Of a stretch of DNA of 50,748 nt, positions 27,420 to 36,172 are shown in pieces. A program made the position numbers and the translations under genes. The notes under the pieces were generated by a model. The model was not told where the DNA came from. It saw nothing but the letters and a program-made list of their open reading frames with translations, and did no database searches. The first letter of the stretch is position 1. The number at the start of each line of letters is the position of its first letter. The stretch spans positions 1 to 50,748 of the forward strand of contig JAOAJI010000005.1 in assembly GCA_026414265.1 (NCBI GenBank), in the 5' to 3' direction. Source of the DNA: Microcaldota archaeon (GTDB lineage: Archaea; Micrarchaeota; Micrarchaeia; Anstonellales; SKW190).

Positions 27420-28178
27420 CTAAATTCTTATCAGCTTTTGTTTTTTTGAACTCTTTTTGACTTTAATTACGTCATGTTCACCTATATTAAATACACACAG
27501 ACCATCTATTATTAATTCAATTTTTTGATTTTTATTTTCTCTGTCATGTAGATTTATATCTATTACAGAAGAATTATTAACATACGTTGGAGTAAATTCT
27601 CTTCTGTGTGCAGCGACAGCCACCAAAACCAAAGAATTTGAATTTTCTTCAATGATATCAGCATAACAAGCATATGCGTGAGCAGATGAACCTGTCGGAG
27701 TTGCTACTATAAATCCATCGGCAAAAAAATTGAATTTATTAACAGCTCTTCTTTGATTGAGTACTACTTCAAACTTTAAAATTTTTGGAAATGCATTTCT
27801 TATAAGTACCTCATTCAATGCTGTTCCTATAGATATATTGTTAAAAATAACTTCAATCAAAGTCTTGGTTTCTACAACAAATTCTCCTGAGATTAATTTA
27901 TTAATCTGCTTTTGCCAACTATCTGTTTTAGCCTGGCAGATATAAGAGGTCTCTGTCCCTATCCCTAAGATTGGCAAATCATAATCTTGAAATTTCATTC
28001 TGTTGTATAATAGAGTTCCATCTCCCCCTAATGTAATTAAATAATCTGCTTTTGACGGATCGTCAACTACCTCTACACCTTTATCAATCATATATGCAAG
28101 AATATCTTTATAGACAATCACCAATTCTTTCTTGAAAGGATTTAATTTAAACAATATCCTCAACTCATCACCAACCAA
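27420..28178 (-). CDS. ppnK: NAD kinase
   Basis: Phosphorylates NAD to NADP. Motifs are YLITLGGDGTLLYN (GGDGT about 51-55), ALNEVLIRN, and DGFIVATPTGSSAHAYAC; the C-terminal beta domain ends DGLCVFNIGEHDVIKVKKS. The length of 252 residues is typical. The listed start is a TTG; GGTGATGAG lies just inside, and TTG codons 6 or 9 are alternatives, so the first residues are uncertain. It is divergent from the pilin-like cluster. Poly-T tracts near the start hold the likely promoter. Confidence 0.9.
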   Translation of the reverse strand: MVGDELRILFKLNPFKKELVIVYKDILAYMIDKGVEVVDDPSKADYLITLGGDGTLLYNRMKFQDYDLPILGIGTETSYICQAKTDSWQKQINKLISGEFVVETKTLIEVIFNNISIGTALNEVLIRNAFPKILKFEVVLNQRRAVNKFNFFADGFIVATPTGSSAHAYACYADIIEENSNSLVLVAVAAHRREFTPTYVNNSSVIDINLHDRENKNQKIELIIDGLCVFNIGEHDVIKVKKSSKKQKLIRI

Positions 28179-28276
28179 AAAAAGATTTTAAGAACACTGT
28201 GTTTTTTATAACTATAAAAATAAGGTAAAAATTTTATATATAGTAGCCTTAATTTCTTATGCAATAGCTGGTTCAT

Positions 28277-28738
28277 ATGCCTGGTGAATCATTCACTCAA
28301 ATGATTTTCTTCATTACTGCAGTTACTGTTGCAAGCATGCTCGTGTTTGCGTTAAACTCAAATTTCCAATCTTTCATGAAAAGTCTCAACTTTAAAGCTA
28401 AAAGCGTTTCTTCACAAGTAGCTACCTCAATAAAAATAATTAATGACCCTTGTTACTTAAATGACACTGTGCATGTTAAGAATATCGGCTCACCTATCCA
28501 AGACCCAAACACAACAACAATCATCATTAACGGAGAAATTAAAATGCCTTCAAACGTGACCATACAAATAGGCTCTAACTGGATACAGGTAAATTCATCA
28601 ACAATATGGGAAAAAGGCCAAATCGTAGCATTCAAAATGCCTAACACTTTACCTAAAAACAATCAACTAAATAGAATAAAAGTAGTCACAGAAAACGGTA
28701 TTTTTGATGAAATTGTTTATACTAACGTAAGTTGCTAA
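28277..28738 (+). CDS. ArlF/ArlG-like archaellum or pilus stator protein
   Basis: A 153-residue secreted protein. The short N-terminus MPGESFTQMIFFITAVTVASMLVFAL is the typical start of archaeal ArlF/ArlG (FlaF/FlaG) proteins, which have one helix without a long leader and an exterior beta-sandwich. The exterior domain (INDPCYLNDTVHVKNIGSP; TTTIIINGEI; VTENGIFDEIVYTNVSC) fits an immunoglobulin-like fold with a possible Cys-Cys bridge and several N-glycosylation sites. TTTTATATATAG about 40 bases upstream is a TATA box. Two pilin-like genes follow closely. No other archaellum genes are in the window, so the partner filament may be a pilus. Confidence 0.72.
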   Translation: MPGESFTQMIFFITAVTVASMLVFALNSNFQSFMKSLNFKAKSVSSQVATSIKIINDPCYLNDTVHVKNIGSPIQDPNTTTIIINGEIKMPSNVTIQIGSNWIQVNSSTIWEKGQIVAFKMPNTLPKNNQLNRIKVVTENGIFDEIVYTNVSC

Positions 28739-28765
28739 ACATAACTTAACATAAAAGGAACGAAA

Positions 28766-29155
28766 ATGTCAAATCATAATAAGAAACTTAATATAAAAAA
28801 AGCTCAAGTAGCTTTTGAGATTTCGATAAATATAGTTTCTTATTTTCTCTTCATAAGCATGTTATCTGCTAACATAGATACATTGGTAAATGAAAAGATT
28901 GTAAATAACATCTACCAAAAAAACGCATATACTATTGCTACTGAAACTGAGCTTGCTGTCCAAAACGCCAAATTGAGAAAAGGCATGATATATCACATAA
29001 ACTATGAGAATCTTTTAATAGAGAAAGTTAACAACGAAAGCCTGTTACTCAATTACACTTATCCACTGGCTTATGCAAAAATTGACGAGAATATGACGAT
29101 AGATGAGTTTGAAGGCAAAGGGATTGTTAATTCTTGGACAATTTCAAGAACATGA
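28766..29155 (+). CDS. Type IV pilin-like protein, class III signal peptide
   Basis: A 129-residue protein with a basic lead (NHNKKLNIKKA), the processing motif KAQVAFE, and a hydrophobic helix. In archaeal class III signal peptides the prepilin peptidase cuts before the Q, which leaves Glu at position 5 of the mature protein as here. The remaining 80 residues are a small exterior domain. Its stop overlaps the next ATG by four bases (ATGA), showing translational coupling. AAAGGAAC precedes the start. Likely a minor pilin. Confidence 0.75.
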   Translation: MSNHNKKLNIKKAQVAFEISINIVSYFLFISMLSANIDTLVNEKIVNNIYQKNAYTIATETELAVQNAKLRKGMIYHINYENLLIEKVNNESLLLNYTYPLAYAKIDENMTIDEFEGKGIVNSWTISRT

Positions 29156-29658
29156 TTATTATGATGATAATTGTGCAAAATAACATAAAAGCTCAGATCG
29201 CAACCATTGAGTTCGTAATGGCATCAACTGCAATCTTGTTCATGTATTTATTCTTGACTAACTATCTCAACACTTTAGCAGATAACACAGAAATAGAAAA
29301 AAACAGAGCTATCCTAAGAGCAGACATAGAAAAAATATCGACTTATACATTATCAGCTGGGAATCCAGAAAATTGGTCTATCCAATCAGGTGTTCCAGGT
29401 TTATTGTGCACAAACAATGTTGTATGCCAAGAAAAATTGGATTTGTTCATGCAATTGTGCTCATTAAATTATTCAAGAATAAAAAAATCATGGAATTTGA
29501 ATTCTGATTTTTCCATGAAATTAATAAATAATAGTTTTAGCCAATGCATTTGTAACTGTGGAATCACAAACAGAAAATTTTCTGAGACAGACATAATATC
29601 TATACCACATAATGATACTGTATACTCGATAATAATCTCAACCTATTCTCTAAAGTAG
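29152..29658 (+). CDS. Type IV pilin-like protein with Cys-rich exterior domain
   Basis: A 168-residue protein. The lead contains IKAQIATIEF, like the KAQxAFE motif of the neighbours but with Glu one place later, followed by a hydrophobic helix (VMASTAILFMYLFLTNYL). The exterior domain holds six Cys (LLCTNNVVC; LCSLN; CICNCG), suggesting disulfides. ATG at 29152 overlaps the previous stop (ATGA); a TTG 18 bases earlier is less likely. Probably a minor pilin acting with the previous two gene products. It converges on the LamG pilin gene. Confidence 0.72.
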   Translation: MIIMMIIVQNNIKAQIATIEFVMASTAILFMYLFLTNYLNTLADNTEIEKNRAILRADIEKISTYTLSAGNPENWSIQSGVPGLLCTNNVVCQEKLDLFMQLCSLNYSRIKKSWNLNSDFSMKLINNSFSQCICNCGITNRKFSETDIISIPHNDTVYSIIISTYSLK

Positions 29659-29686
29659 TTCAATCCATACTAGGTTTTTATAAAAA

Positions 29687-30775
29687 CTATATGTATTTGG
29701 CTAAATAATTTTCCTCTATTTCAAAACTGTCAAGAGCCCTTGAATAAATAAGGATTTCATCTATGTCCATTTTCGTAAATGAATTGGTTAGATTATTGGT
29801 TCCTATTGTTATTGGATTATTTAAAGAATTTACATTTATATTTCCAACAAAAGAAGAATTTACCAGTAGGGAATTGATGTACAAAGAAATATGTGTTGAA
29901 TTCTTTACAGCTACTATGTGATACCACTCATTCAACGCTATAGGATAAGAAACATTGTAAGAGCTTGAGTTACTAGCTACACGAAATACTATACTGTTGT
30001 CATTTCCAGTAGAAGATAAGAAGATACCGTATTCGGAAGACGATATTGTTGCATCAGATTTCCATTTAACTATTCCATAATAATTACTAAAGCCTGATGA
30101 GCCTTCAGTCTTTCTTAAAACAGCTAAAATTGAAAAATCAGATGAAGAGAATCTTATGTTGTCTTTGTCAGGTATTATGAAATAATTAGAACCGTTCAAA
30201 GAACAATAACTGTTTATGACCCCATTATTCTCTTTAGAACAATTAGGATTGTTAACAGAAATAGCGTGATTTTGATAAATAGTAGAATCATTAGTCGTGT
30301 TTGAAAAATTGTAACTTGCAACCAATCCATGTGTCTTTCCTAAAGTTGGATAAACTTTAACTACTTTGTTCTCTGCCTTGAAAACAGAGAATAAATACTT
30401 TCCAGTAGAATTTGGCAGTTTTCCTGTTATGTTAAACCTGAAATTCCTAAATGCAGTAGAGCCTTTGTAAGATATAGCTATGGCCTTACCTGAACCAAGT
30501 GAAGAATTTGAACCTATGTAACTGTTATTGAGGTCTATACCACTAGGAAAAACCAAGTATACGTATCTTTGTGAACCTATTGGCAGTCCATAAACCTGGT
30601 TAATTGTAAATTCTAAAGCTTCTAATGAAGTGTCAATACTCGAGACATTAGTAGAATCAACCAAATTAGCGTATGTAAAAGCAAATATAAGAACTATTGG
30701 AATGAGTAGCAGTGATGCTAACAACATGTTTTCAAAAGCTGCTTGGGCCTTTACAAAAAATTTTTTATTGGTCAT
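29687..30775 (-). CDS. Pilin-like protein with LamG (concanavalin-like) domain
   Basis: A 362-residue surface protein. The N-terminus has VKAQAAFENMLLASLLLIPIVLI, a class III signal peptide plus membrane helix with Glu at mature position 5. A beta-rich region (about 60-150) leads to a LamG-type lectin domain at about 165-362, with SYNFSNTTNDSTIYQNHA, DFSILAVLRKTEG, LNEWYHIVAVKNSTHISLYIN and DIDEILIYSRALDSFEIEENY, the classic closing signature. Many Asn-glycosylation sites. RBS AAGGT overlaps the upstream gene's stop; ATG at 30775 is preferred to a TTG six bases earlier. Likely an adhesin pilin for glycan or surface contact. Paralogue of the next gene. Confidence 0.82.
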   Translation of the reverse strand: MTNKKFFVKAQAAFENMLLASLLLIPIVLIFAFTYANLVDSTNVSSIDTSLEALEFTINQVYGLPIGSQRYVYLVFPSGIDLNNSYIGSNSSLGSGKAIAISYKGSTAFRNFRFNITGKLPNSTGKYLFSVFKAENKVVKVYPTLGKTHGLVASYNFSNTTNDSTIYQNHAISVNNPNCSKENNGVINSYCSLNGSNYFIIPDKDNIRFSSSDFSILAVLRKTEGSSGFSNYYGIVKWKSDATISSSEYGIFLSSTGNDNSIVFRVASNSSSYNVSYPIALNEWYHIVAVKNSTHISLYINSLLVNSSFVGNINVNSLNNPITIGTNNLTNSFTKMDIDEILIYSRALDSFEIEENYLAKYI

Positions 30776-30777
30776 AA

Positions 30778-31881
30778 TCAATTACCTTGATATCCCATGT
30801 AGTACAGATCCTCAACCTCAAATTTGTTCAATGACTTGTTGTAAATCCTTAAATCGTCTATAACTCCGTTTATGTATACACTACCCCTTCCGCCTATCCT
30901 GAAATAGTTCTGTGCTTCTGTAAAACCACCTGACCAAGTCGTTGAGTTCCTCTTTAGTCCGTTAACAAAAATGTCAATAGATCTATTGGTGTAATAAATA
31001 ACAACTACATGATACCATTTATTTACCTCCATTTGAACAGAAGAAGATACGTTGAACAGAGTTGCGCCTGAATTGTAAATAAAAGCAGTAGGCACGTTTG
31101 AAGGAACAGAAACAAACCAATGATATGTATAACCACCAACTACTACTTCATCCCAGGAAGAAGATTCAATAGTTGACGGTTTGTACCAAAACGAAATTGA
31201 TATATTGTTTGACAAAGGATTAGTGTAATTCCTTATCCCCAAAGGAATACTGATATAACTAATACTTCCAGAAAAATTACATGCAGTCTGTATTATTCCT
31301 GTAGTCGTATTACTACAATTTACATTTCCTGTTATAGTACCGTTAAACCTTTTCGTGTAATCATTAGTTGAATTATCAAAATTCCAATAAGAAATTAAAT
31401 TAATATCGTTGAACACGCCATTAAGGTCTTTTAAATTTTCGTATGTATCAATCCTTATTCTGTCATTAGAAGTCTTATAGACTCTTAACATATAGGTACC
31501 TGGATTTGATGGCAGTCTGCCATAAACATCAACACTAAATAGCTTGAATGCAGTTGACTGCTTGTACGCTATCTGTATCGATTTTCCTTTTGAACCGTTT
31601 AAAGAACCAATATAAGATAATGAACTGTTATAACCTGTTGGCAATGAGATTACCACATCAACAAATGAATTTGACGAGAGTTGTGTTAAGTCATCTACTG
31701 CTTTTCCTAATCGGTCAAGCGCGCTATTCACATAGTAGATTCCCAAAGAATCGTTAAAAGAGACATAGGCCAAAGAAGTCATATATAATATTACTATAGA
31801 TAAAATGACCATTGAACCAAAATATTCGAAAGCGGTCTGTGCCTTATGAATGTTATAACTCGAAAACAAAGATTTCTCCAT
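30778..31881 (-). CDS. Pilin-like protein with LamG (concanavalin-like) domain, second copy
   Basis: A 367-residue paralogue of the downstream gene with the same plan: lead with HKAQTAFEYFGSMVILSIVILYMTS, a beta region with LPTGYNSSLSYIGSLNGSKG (compare FPSGIDLNNSYIGSNSSLG in the paralogue), then a LamG domain with ISYWNFDNSTNDYTKR, ISISFWYKPS, VNKWYHVVVIYYTNRSIDIFVNG and GVIDDLRIYNKSLNKFEVEDLYY. The stop TGA abuts the next start region, so the two are co-translated. TTTAAGATG about 25 bases before the ATG suggests a leaderless mRNA. Tandem duplication is likely. Confidence 0.82.
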   Translation of the reverse strand: MEKSLFSSYNIHKAQTAFEYFGSMVILSIVILYMTSLAYVSFNDSLGIYYVNSALDRLGKAVDDLTQLSSNSFVDVVISLPTGYNSSLSYIGSLNGSKGKSIQIAYKQSTAFKLFSVDVYGRLPSNPGTYMLRVYKTSNDRIRIDTYENLKDLNGVFNDINLISYWNFDNSTNDYTKRFNGTITGNVNCSNTTTGIIQTACNFSGSISYISIPLGIRNYTNPLSNNISISFWYKPSTIESSSWDEVVVGGYTYHWFVSVPSNVPTAFIYNSGATLFNVSSSVQMEVNKWYHVVVIYYTNRSIDIFVNGLKRNSTTWSGGFTEAQNYFRIGGRGSVYINGVIDDLRIYNKSLNKFEVEDLYYMGYQGN

Positions 31882-31959
31882 TAAAATGAAAATACATCTT
31901 AAACTTTTATTCTTAACATCAAAAAAATTAAAGTGTTGTAATTAGAATAAATAGATTGA

Positions 31960-33252
31960 TCAAGGTACTAATCTTGTTCTATCTCTTGGAAATAACACCA
32001 CTTCCCTTATGTTTGTTACATTAACTATTTTCATAGCGAATCTTTCTAACCCTATTGACCAACCAGCATGAGGTGGCGCGCCATATCTAAATGCGTTTAT
32101 GTAGTATTCAAATTTTTCAGGAGCTAGATCACGTTTTTTTAGTTGCTTTATCAAAAGCTCAGGCACGTGAATTCTTTGAGCCCCTGACGATATCTCTGTA
32201 CCTCTATACAATAAATCAAATGCTTTGCATTTTTCTTCATTATCTTCCAAAGGCATTGAGTAAAATGCTCTTATCATTGTAGGATATTCATAGACCATAA
32301 CAAACTCTTTTCCTAATTTTTTGCACAAAAATTCTTCGTGTTCACGAGAAAAATCTTGACCCCATTCAATGTCAAACTCAGAGCTCAATAGATTTATTGC
32401 TTCATCATAAGAAATCATTTTTACTTCATCATCAACTTTAAGATCAACTCCTAAAGTATCCAATTGTTCTTTGCAATCTGATTTTACTTTTTTGACTATG
32501 TGCAATGCTACGTCAGATAGAATTTTCATGACATCAAAATGATCTGCAAAAGCCATTTCGATATCCATTTGAAGGACTTCGTTCAGATGAAATGTAGTAT
32601 TGTGTTTTTCTGCTCTGAAAGCATATGTTGTCATAAATACTTTTTCCATACCACCTATTACTGCCATTTGTTTGTAGAGTTGAGGGCTTTGGGAAAGAAA
32701 AGCTTCTCTTTCAAAGTAAACAATAGGGAAAAGATTGCTCCCACCTTCCGTGGCAGATGCAACAATGCAAGGTGGACGAATCTCCTGAAAACCTAATTCT
32801 AATAATTTTTCCCTAAAAGCATATGGTATTTTAGATACTACATCAAATATCGCTCTTATTTTTTTTCGCCTCAGATCAACATATCTGTAGTCTAATCTTA
32901 CGTCAATGTCACTCTCAATTCTTTCAGTTAGGTCTATCGGAAGTTTTCTTTCAACTTTTGATAATATCTTTACATCTATCGGAATTAATTCTATACCTCC
33001 AGGCGCATTCTTCATGTGTATTACTTTACCATGAACATAAAGGACATCTTCTTTATTAACATCTAAATAGTTCAATATGTTTTCATCAACGACGCCTTTT
33101 TTGGCAGTTATCTGTACTACGCCTGTTGAATCCCTTAAAATAACAAACTTGACTTTACCAAGGTCCCTTACATCTTGAACCCAACCAGCAGTCTTAACTT
33201 CTTTGTCAACCATGGTTTTTAGACTGCCTATAGAATGTTCTTTGTACCTCAT
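31960..33252 (-). CDS. aspS: Aspartyl-tRNA synthetase, archaeal type
   Basis: Class II synthetase that loads Asp on tRNA-Asp. An OB-fold anticodon domain (GWVQDVRDLGKVKFVILRDSTG, in two parts) is followed by the class II core: motif 2 YAFRAEKHNTTFHLNEV, ASATEGGSNLFPI, and motif 3 GWSIGLERFAMKI; the end ELIVP-like LFPRDRTRLVP is typical. The tRNA-discrimination region has KNAPGGIEL, which is closer to non-discriminating than to discriminating archaeal enzymes. ATG at 33252 is preferred because TTTATAATT centred near 33280 is about 28 bases away; the ATG at 33270 would lie almost inside that box. Confidence 0.94.
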   Translation of the reverse strand: MRYKEHSIGSLKTMVDKEVKTAGWVQDVRDLGKVKFVILRDSTGVVQITAKKGVVDENILNYLDVNKEDVLYVHGKVIHMKNAPGGIELIPIDVKILSKVERKLPIDLTERIESDIDVRLDYRYVDLRRKKIRAIFDVVSKIPYAFREKLLELGFQEIRPPCIVASATEGGSNLFPIVYFEREAFLSQSPQLYKQMAVIGGMEKVFMTTYAFRAEKHNTTFHLNEVLQMDIEMAFADHFDVMKILSDVALHIVKKVKSDCKEQLDTLGVDLKVDDEVKMISYDEAINLLSSEFDIEWGQDFSREHEEFLCKKLGKEFVMVYEYPTMIRAFYSMPLEDNEEKCKAFDLLYRGTEISSGAQRIHVPELLIKQLKKRDLAPEKFEYYINAFRYGAPPHAGWSIGLERFAMKIVNVTNIREVVLFPRDRTRLVP

Positions 33253-33343
33253 AAGACCAGCCGTTATCATAATTATAAAATACTACTTTATTGTATGGAT
33301 ACAAATATTTAAAATTAATAAGAGAATTATTAATGGACTACCA

Positions 33344-34516
33344 ATGACACATGATCAAAACAAATGGATGGAAATAGAAGCAGAAGTTGTTGATGTTGCT
33401 CATAGAGAAAATTCGAACAAACTAGAATTACTTAAAACTGATGAGAAAACTTTGTTGGAGCTAAAAGATAAAATAAGAAACAAGTTAACGTCTAGCGAAA
33501 AAATTGAAGAAAAAATAAGAGCTTATGAGAAATTAAATATGTTGATCAACGAATTAGATCAAAGTGAATCTAATGACTTTTTTTTTAACTTAGAAAAAGA
33601 ACTAACTAACGAAAGAATATCAAATGCAGAAAGATTGGTGGAAATTATCCACATGGCAGTAAATTGTAAAAGACACGAGTATTCTCTACACAAAAGCTTA
33701 GAATTATTTAAAAATTATAATAGACTCAATACCGACTTATTAGAAAAATTGTATAACTCTTTCTTGTTCAAAATAGACAAGAATCTAGAACACAAAATAA
33801 GATCTATTATAGATTCTTTAATTAATGAATTAATTATTTTAATAAGAGAATATCAAAAAGCAATTGATCTGCTTGAAGAATTTAGGTTACATGAAGATAT
33901 AAGACATTCAAGCATAAGAAACACAGAATCTCTATGCACAAGAATAAGACTACTCTCAAACAAAACTGAAGAACTGATAAAGAAAAAATTAGTTAATGCA
34001 CTAGAAGACAACAAACTTGTTTTGAAAACAGATGAAACCCTATTTTTTAAAGAGTTCTTTATTCTACTCGATAAACTAGAAGAACTTCAGTTGAAGAAGA
34101 AAAAATTACATGAAAACCTAAAAAATTACTTAGAAGAACTAAGCAGTATGATAATAGAAGAAGTTATGTCTATGAAAGATACAAATAGATTAATCAGTGA
34201 AAAGCATTATTTGACAGAAAAAGAGATAATGAGAATAGTTGAACAGTTGAACAAAACTAGAGGTAACACAGCCTCCTTTGATCAATTCACAACAAAAATG
34301 ATTCTAGACAAACTATGTGAACTCGATTATATTGTTAATCTAAATAAAAAGTACAATAGTAATATCTTAAATAAAGTGGTTAGTTCTTACACCAAGACGT
34401 TCAAAGAATTAGGACCACATAAAACTATTGTCTATGAATGTCTCAATAATGAAATAACTAAAGATAGATTTTCAACAGAAACAACAACCATAATCAGAAA
34501 AATTCTTAAAGGTTAA
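33344..34516 (+). CDS. Helical orphan protein, 390 residues
   Basis: I do not recognise this protein. It is almost wholly alpha-helical, rich in Lys, Glu, Leu and Ile, without membrane segments. Short coiled-coil-like blocks occur at about 25-70 and 225-270. An N-terminal extension with hydrophobic stretches from upstream starts would be encoded over the divergent promoter and aspS 5' end, so ATG at 33344 is preferred, with AATATTTAAAATT about 30 bases upstream. Its last 11 bases overlap the convergent kinase-like gene. It may be a structural or adaptor protein. Confidence 0.72.
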   Translation: MTHDQNKWMEIEAEVVDVAHRENSNKLELLKTDEKTLLELKDKIRNKLTSSEKIEEKIRAYEKLNMLINELDQSESNDFFFNLEKELTNERISNAERLVEIIHMAVNCKRHEYSLHKSLELFKNYNRLNTDLLEKLYNSFLFKIDKNLEHKIRSIIDSLINELIILIREYQKAIDLLEEFRLHEDIRHSSIRNTESLCTRIRLLSNKTEELIKKKLVNALEDNKLVLKTDETLFFKEFFILLDKLEELQLKKKKLHENLKNYLEELSSMIIEEVMSMKDTNRLISEKHYLTEKEIMRIVEQLNKTRGNTASFDQFTTKMILDKLCELDYIVNLNKKYNSNILNKVVSSYTKTFKELGPHKTIVYECLNNEITKDRFSTETTTIIRKILKG

Positions 34517-35438
34517 ATAATTCTTTTATTACCACTCCACTGAATCTATCTCCTAACCCAACCTGAATTTTTTCTAGTGCATAAACTTTTTTGCAGTATG
34601 AATCTGCAATTTTTAAATACTTAAACAAAGAGCTGCAGTTAGTATATAATTTACTTCTTGAATGAACAAAATATCTAATTCTATTATCTAAATCACTATA
34701 AATCTGCTTTAGATGATTGTATTCTTCAAGTGACATTCCATAGAGGTCAATATAATGATAAGACGATTCTATGAACTCTTTTAGTAATTCTGAAGAAGAA
34801 AAATGTGCAAGCTCACAAAACTTAAACTTCGCTTTTGCTTTTTTTATAATGTCTGACATACGAATAATGGCGTTTTCATCCAAAAGATGTGCACCACTCA
34901 CTATCAACAAATCATACTCGTTTTTTAACAGTTTCTGAATCAAAAAAATATCTCTTTTTGATACAAATAGATTATTTAAATCAAATACAGGAGTTAGAAT
35001 AATTCTTCTAAGCTCTGTTTGAAAAATCAAGTGACTGTTGTGAATTCTCATATTGTTAAAATAAATGTTCAACTTTCCCATTCTTCTTAAAGTAGTGAAA
35101 GCAATTTTGTCTGACCACGGAACAAATACGTGGCTTTGAATTCGTTTGCTTTGTAAAAGTACACTTAACATGTTGCCTATATTTCCGCCTAACAAAATCC
35201 TTGGCTTTAAGTTTTGAGTTTGCTTTAAGATACAGTCATAAGAGTCTTTGTCAAGTAAAATCTCTCCTTGTACTCCTTTATCTAAAATCGTTTTGAATTG
35301 ATTACCTGAATCACTAATTTTATTCGTTTTAGCCAAAGAAAAAAATAAAGACTTCAAAGAAGATTCAGCTAACTCATACAATATATCTGTATTTATATTG
35401 AAAAGTAATAAAATTTTGAAATTTTTTTGTTTAGTCAT
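34506..35438 (-). CDS. ADP-dependent sugar kinase-like protein (glucokinase/phosphofructokinase family), divergent
   Basis: A 310-residue protein resembling the archaeal ADP-dependent glucokinase/phosphofructokinase family. Supporting blocks are RILLGGNIGNML (compare GGQAGIMA), HVFVPWSD, LLIVSGAHLLDE, KFKFCELAHFSSSELL followed by IDLYGMSLEEYNHL (compare HxELAS and GMNExEL), and VGLGDRFSGVV near the end, where the Asp is the expected catalytic base. The family NxxE metal motif is altered, since Asn is replaced by Ser in GMSLEE. Length is shorter than the usual 450. It ends the operon after AlaX, six bases apart. It may be an active kinase of another sugar or nucleoside, or a degenerate relative. 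Confidence 0.6.
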   Translation of the reverse strand: MTKQKNFKILLLFNINTDILYELAESSLKSLFFSLAKTNKISDSGNQFKTILDKGVQGEILLDKDSYDCILKQTQNLKPRILLGGNIGNMLSVLLQSKRIQSHVFVPWSDKIAFTTLRRMGKLNIYFNNMRIHNSHLIFQTELRRIILTPVFDLNNLFVSKRDIFLIQKLLKNEYDLLIVSGAHLLDENAIIRMSDIIKKAKAKFKFCELAHFSSSELLKEFIESSYHYIDLYGMSLEEYNHLKQIYSDLDNRIRYFVHSRSKLYTNCSSLFKYLKIADSYCKKVYALEKIQVGLGDRFSGVVIKELFNL

Positions 35439-35444
35439 TTTGAA

Positions 35445-36161
35445 TCAGTCAAATTTTTCCTCTGCTAGTCTATAGTAAATACGCTTATTATTTTTTCCTT
35501 TGTTTTCAACATGTAGTATCTCTATCTTTCCGATTTCAGAAGTTTGGTTAACGTGTGTGCCTCCATCAAATTGCGCATCCAAATCGCCTATTATCACAAC
35601 ACGTAGAATCTCTAGGTCTTCAGGTATTCCTTTGGCCAATCTTGAAAATTTCTCAATACCTTCTATTTCTTTACGCCTGTAAAACTTTATTTCAACTTTG
35701 TGGTTTCTTTGAATTTCTTGGTTCAGTAGTTCTTCTATTTCTTTAATATTGTTCTTGTTAATGTCTGCATTAAAATCTATTCTGCATTTATCTAAATCTA
35801 AGTTACCACCTGTTATGAGGCAGTTGTATTTATTATGTAAAATTGCCGAAAGTATATGAGTTGCAGTATGTAGTTTCATTAGTTTGTATCTTCTTTCCCA
35901 ATCAAGCTTACACTTAACTATATCTCCTTCTTTGAGTCCTTCTTTATCAACAAAAATAGTGTAGATATTGTTATCTTTTCTTACATCAGTTACTTCATAT
36001 ATCGCGGAAGAAGAAAAAATCTTGCCTTTGTCACAAGGCTGACCTCCAGAAGTAGGATAAAAGTAAGATCTGTCAAGAAAAACTCTATTACCCTCTACCT
36101 TGATAACGTTTGCATCGAATTCTCTAACATAAGCGTCATGCAAATACAATAACTCAGTCAT
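35445..36161 (-). CDS. alaX: AlaX-type alanyl-tRNA editing protein
   Basis: Free-standing editing domain that hydrolyses Ser or Gly wrongly attached to tRNA-Ala. Residues YFYPTSGGQPCDKG (about 34-47), HTATH (98-102) and DGGTHV (about 199-204, with NQTSEIGKI after it) form the fold and zinc site. The Cys found here in AlaRS itself (CGGTH) is Asp, leaving His98, His102 and His203 as visible ligands. Its 238 residues match the AlaX-M class. GTGAT lies 5 bases before the ATG. It follows a small ORF by 11 bases and is followed six bases later by the kinase-like gene. Confidence 0.92.
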   Translation of the reverse strand: MTELLYLHDAYVREFDANVIKVEGNRVFLDRSYFYPTSGGQPCDKGKIFSSSAIYEVTDVRKDNNIYTIFVDKEGLKEGDIVKCKLDWERRYKLMKLHTATHILSAILHNKYNCLITGGNLDLDKCRIDFNADINKNNIKEIEELLNQEIQRNHKVEIKFYRRKEIEGIEKFSRLAKGIPEDLEILRVVIIGDLDAQFDGGTHVNQTSEIGKIEILHVENKGKNNKRIYYRLAEEKFD

Positions 36162-36172
36162 TAAATATCACG

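Noticed and set aside
28277-29658. Archaellum operon
   Set aside because: ArlF/G-like start is present, but no archaellin, ArlH, ArlI or ArlJ is adjacent.
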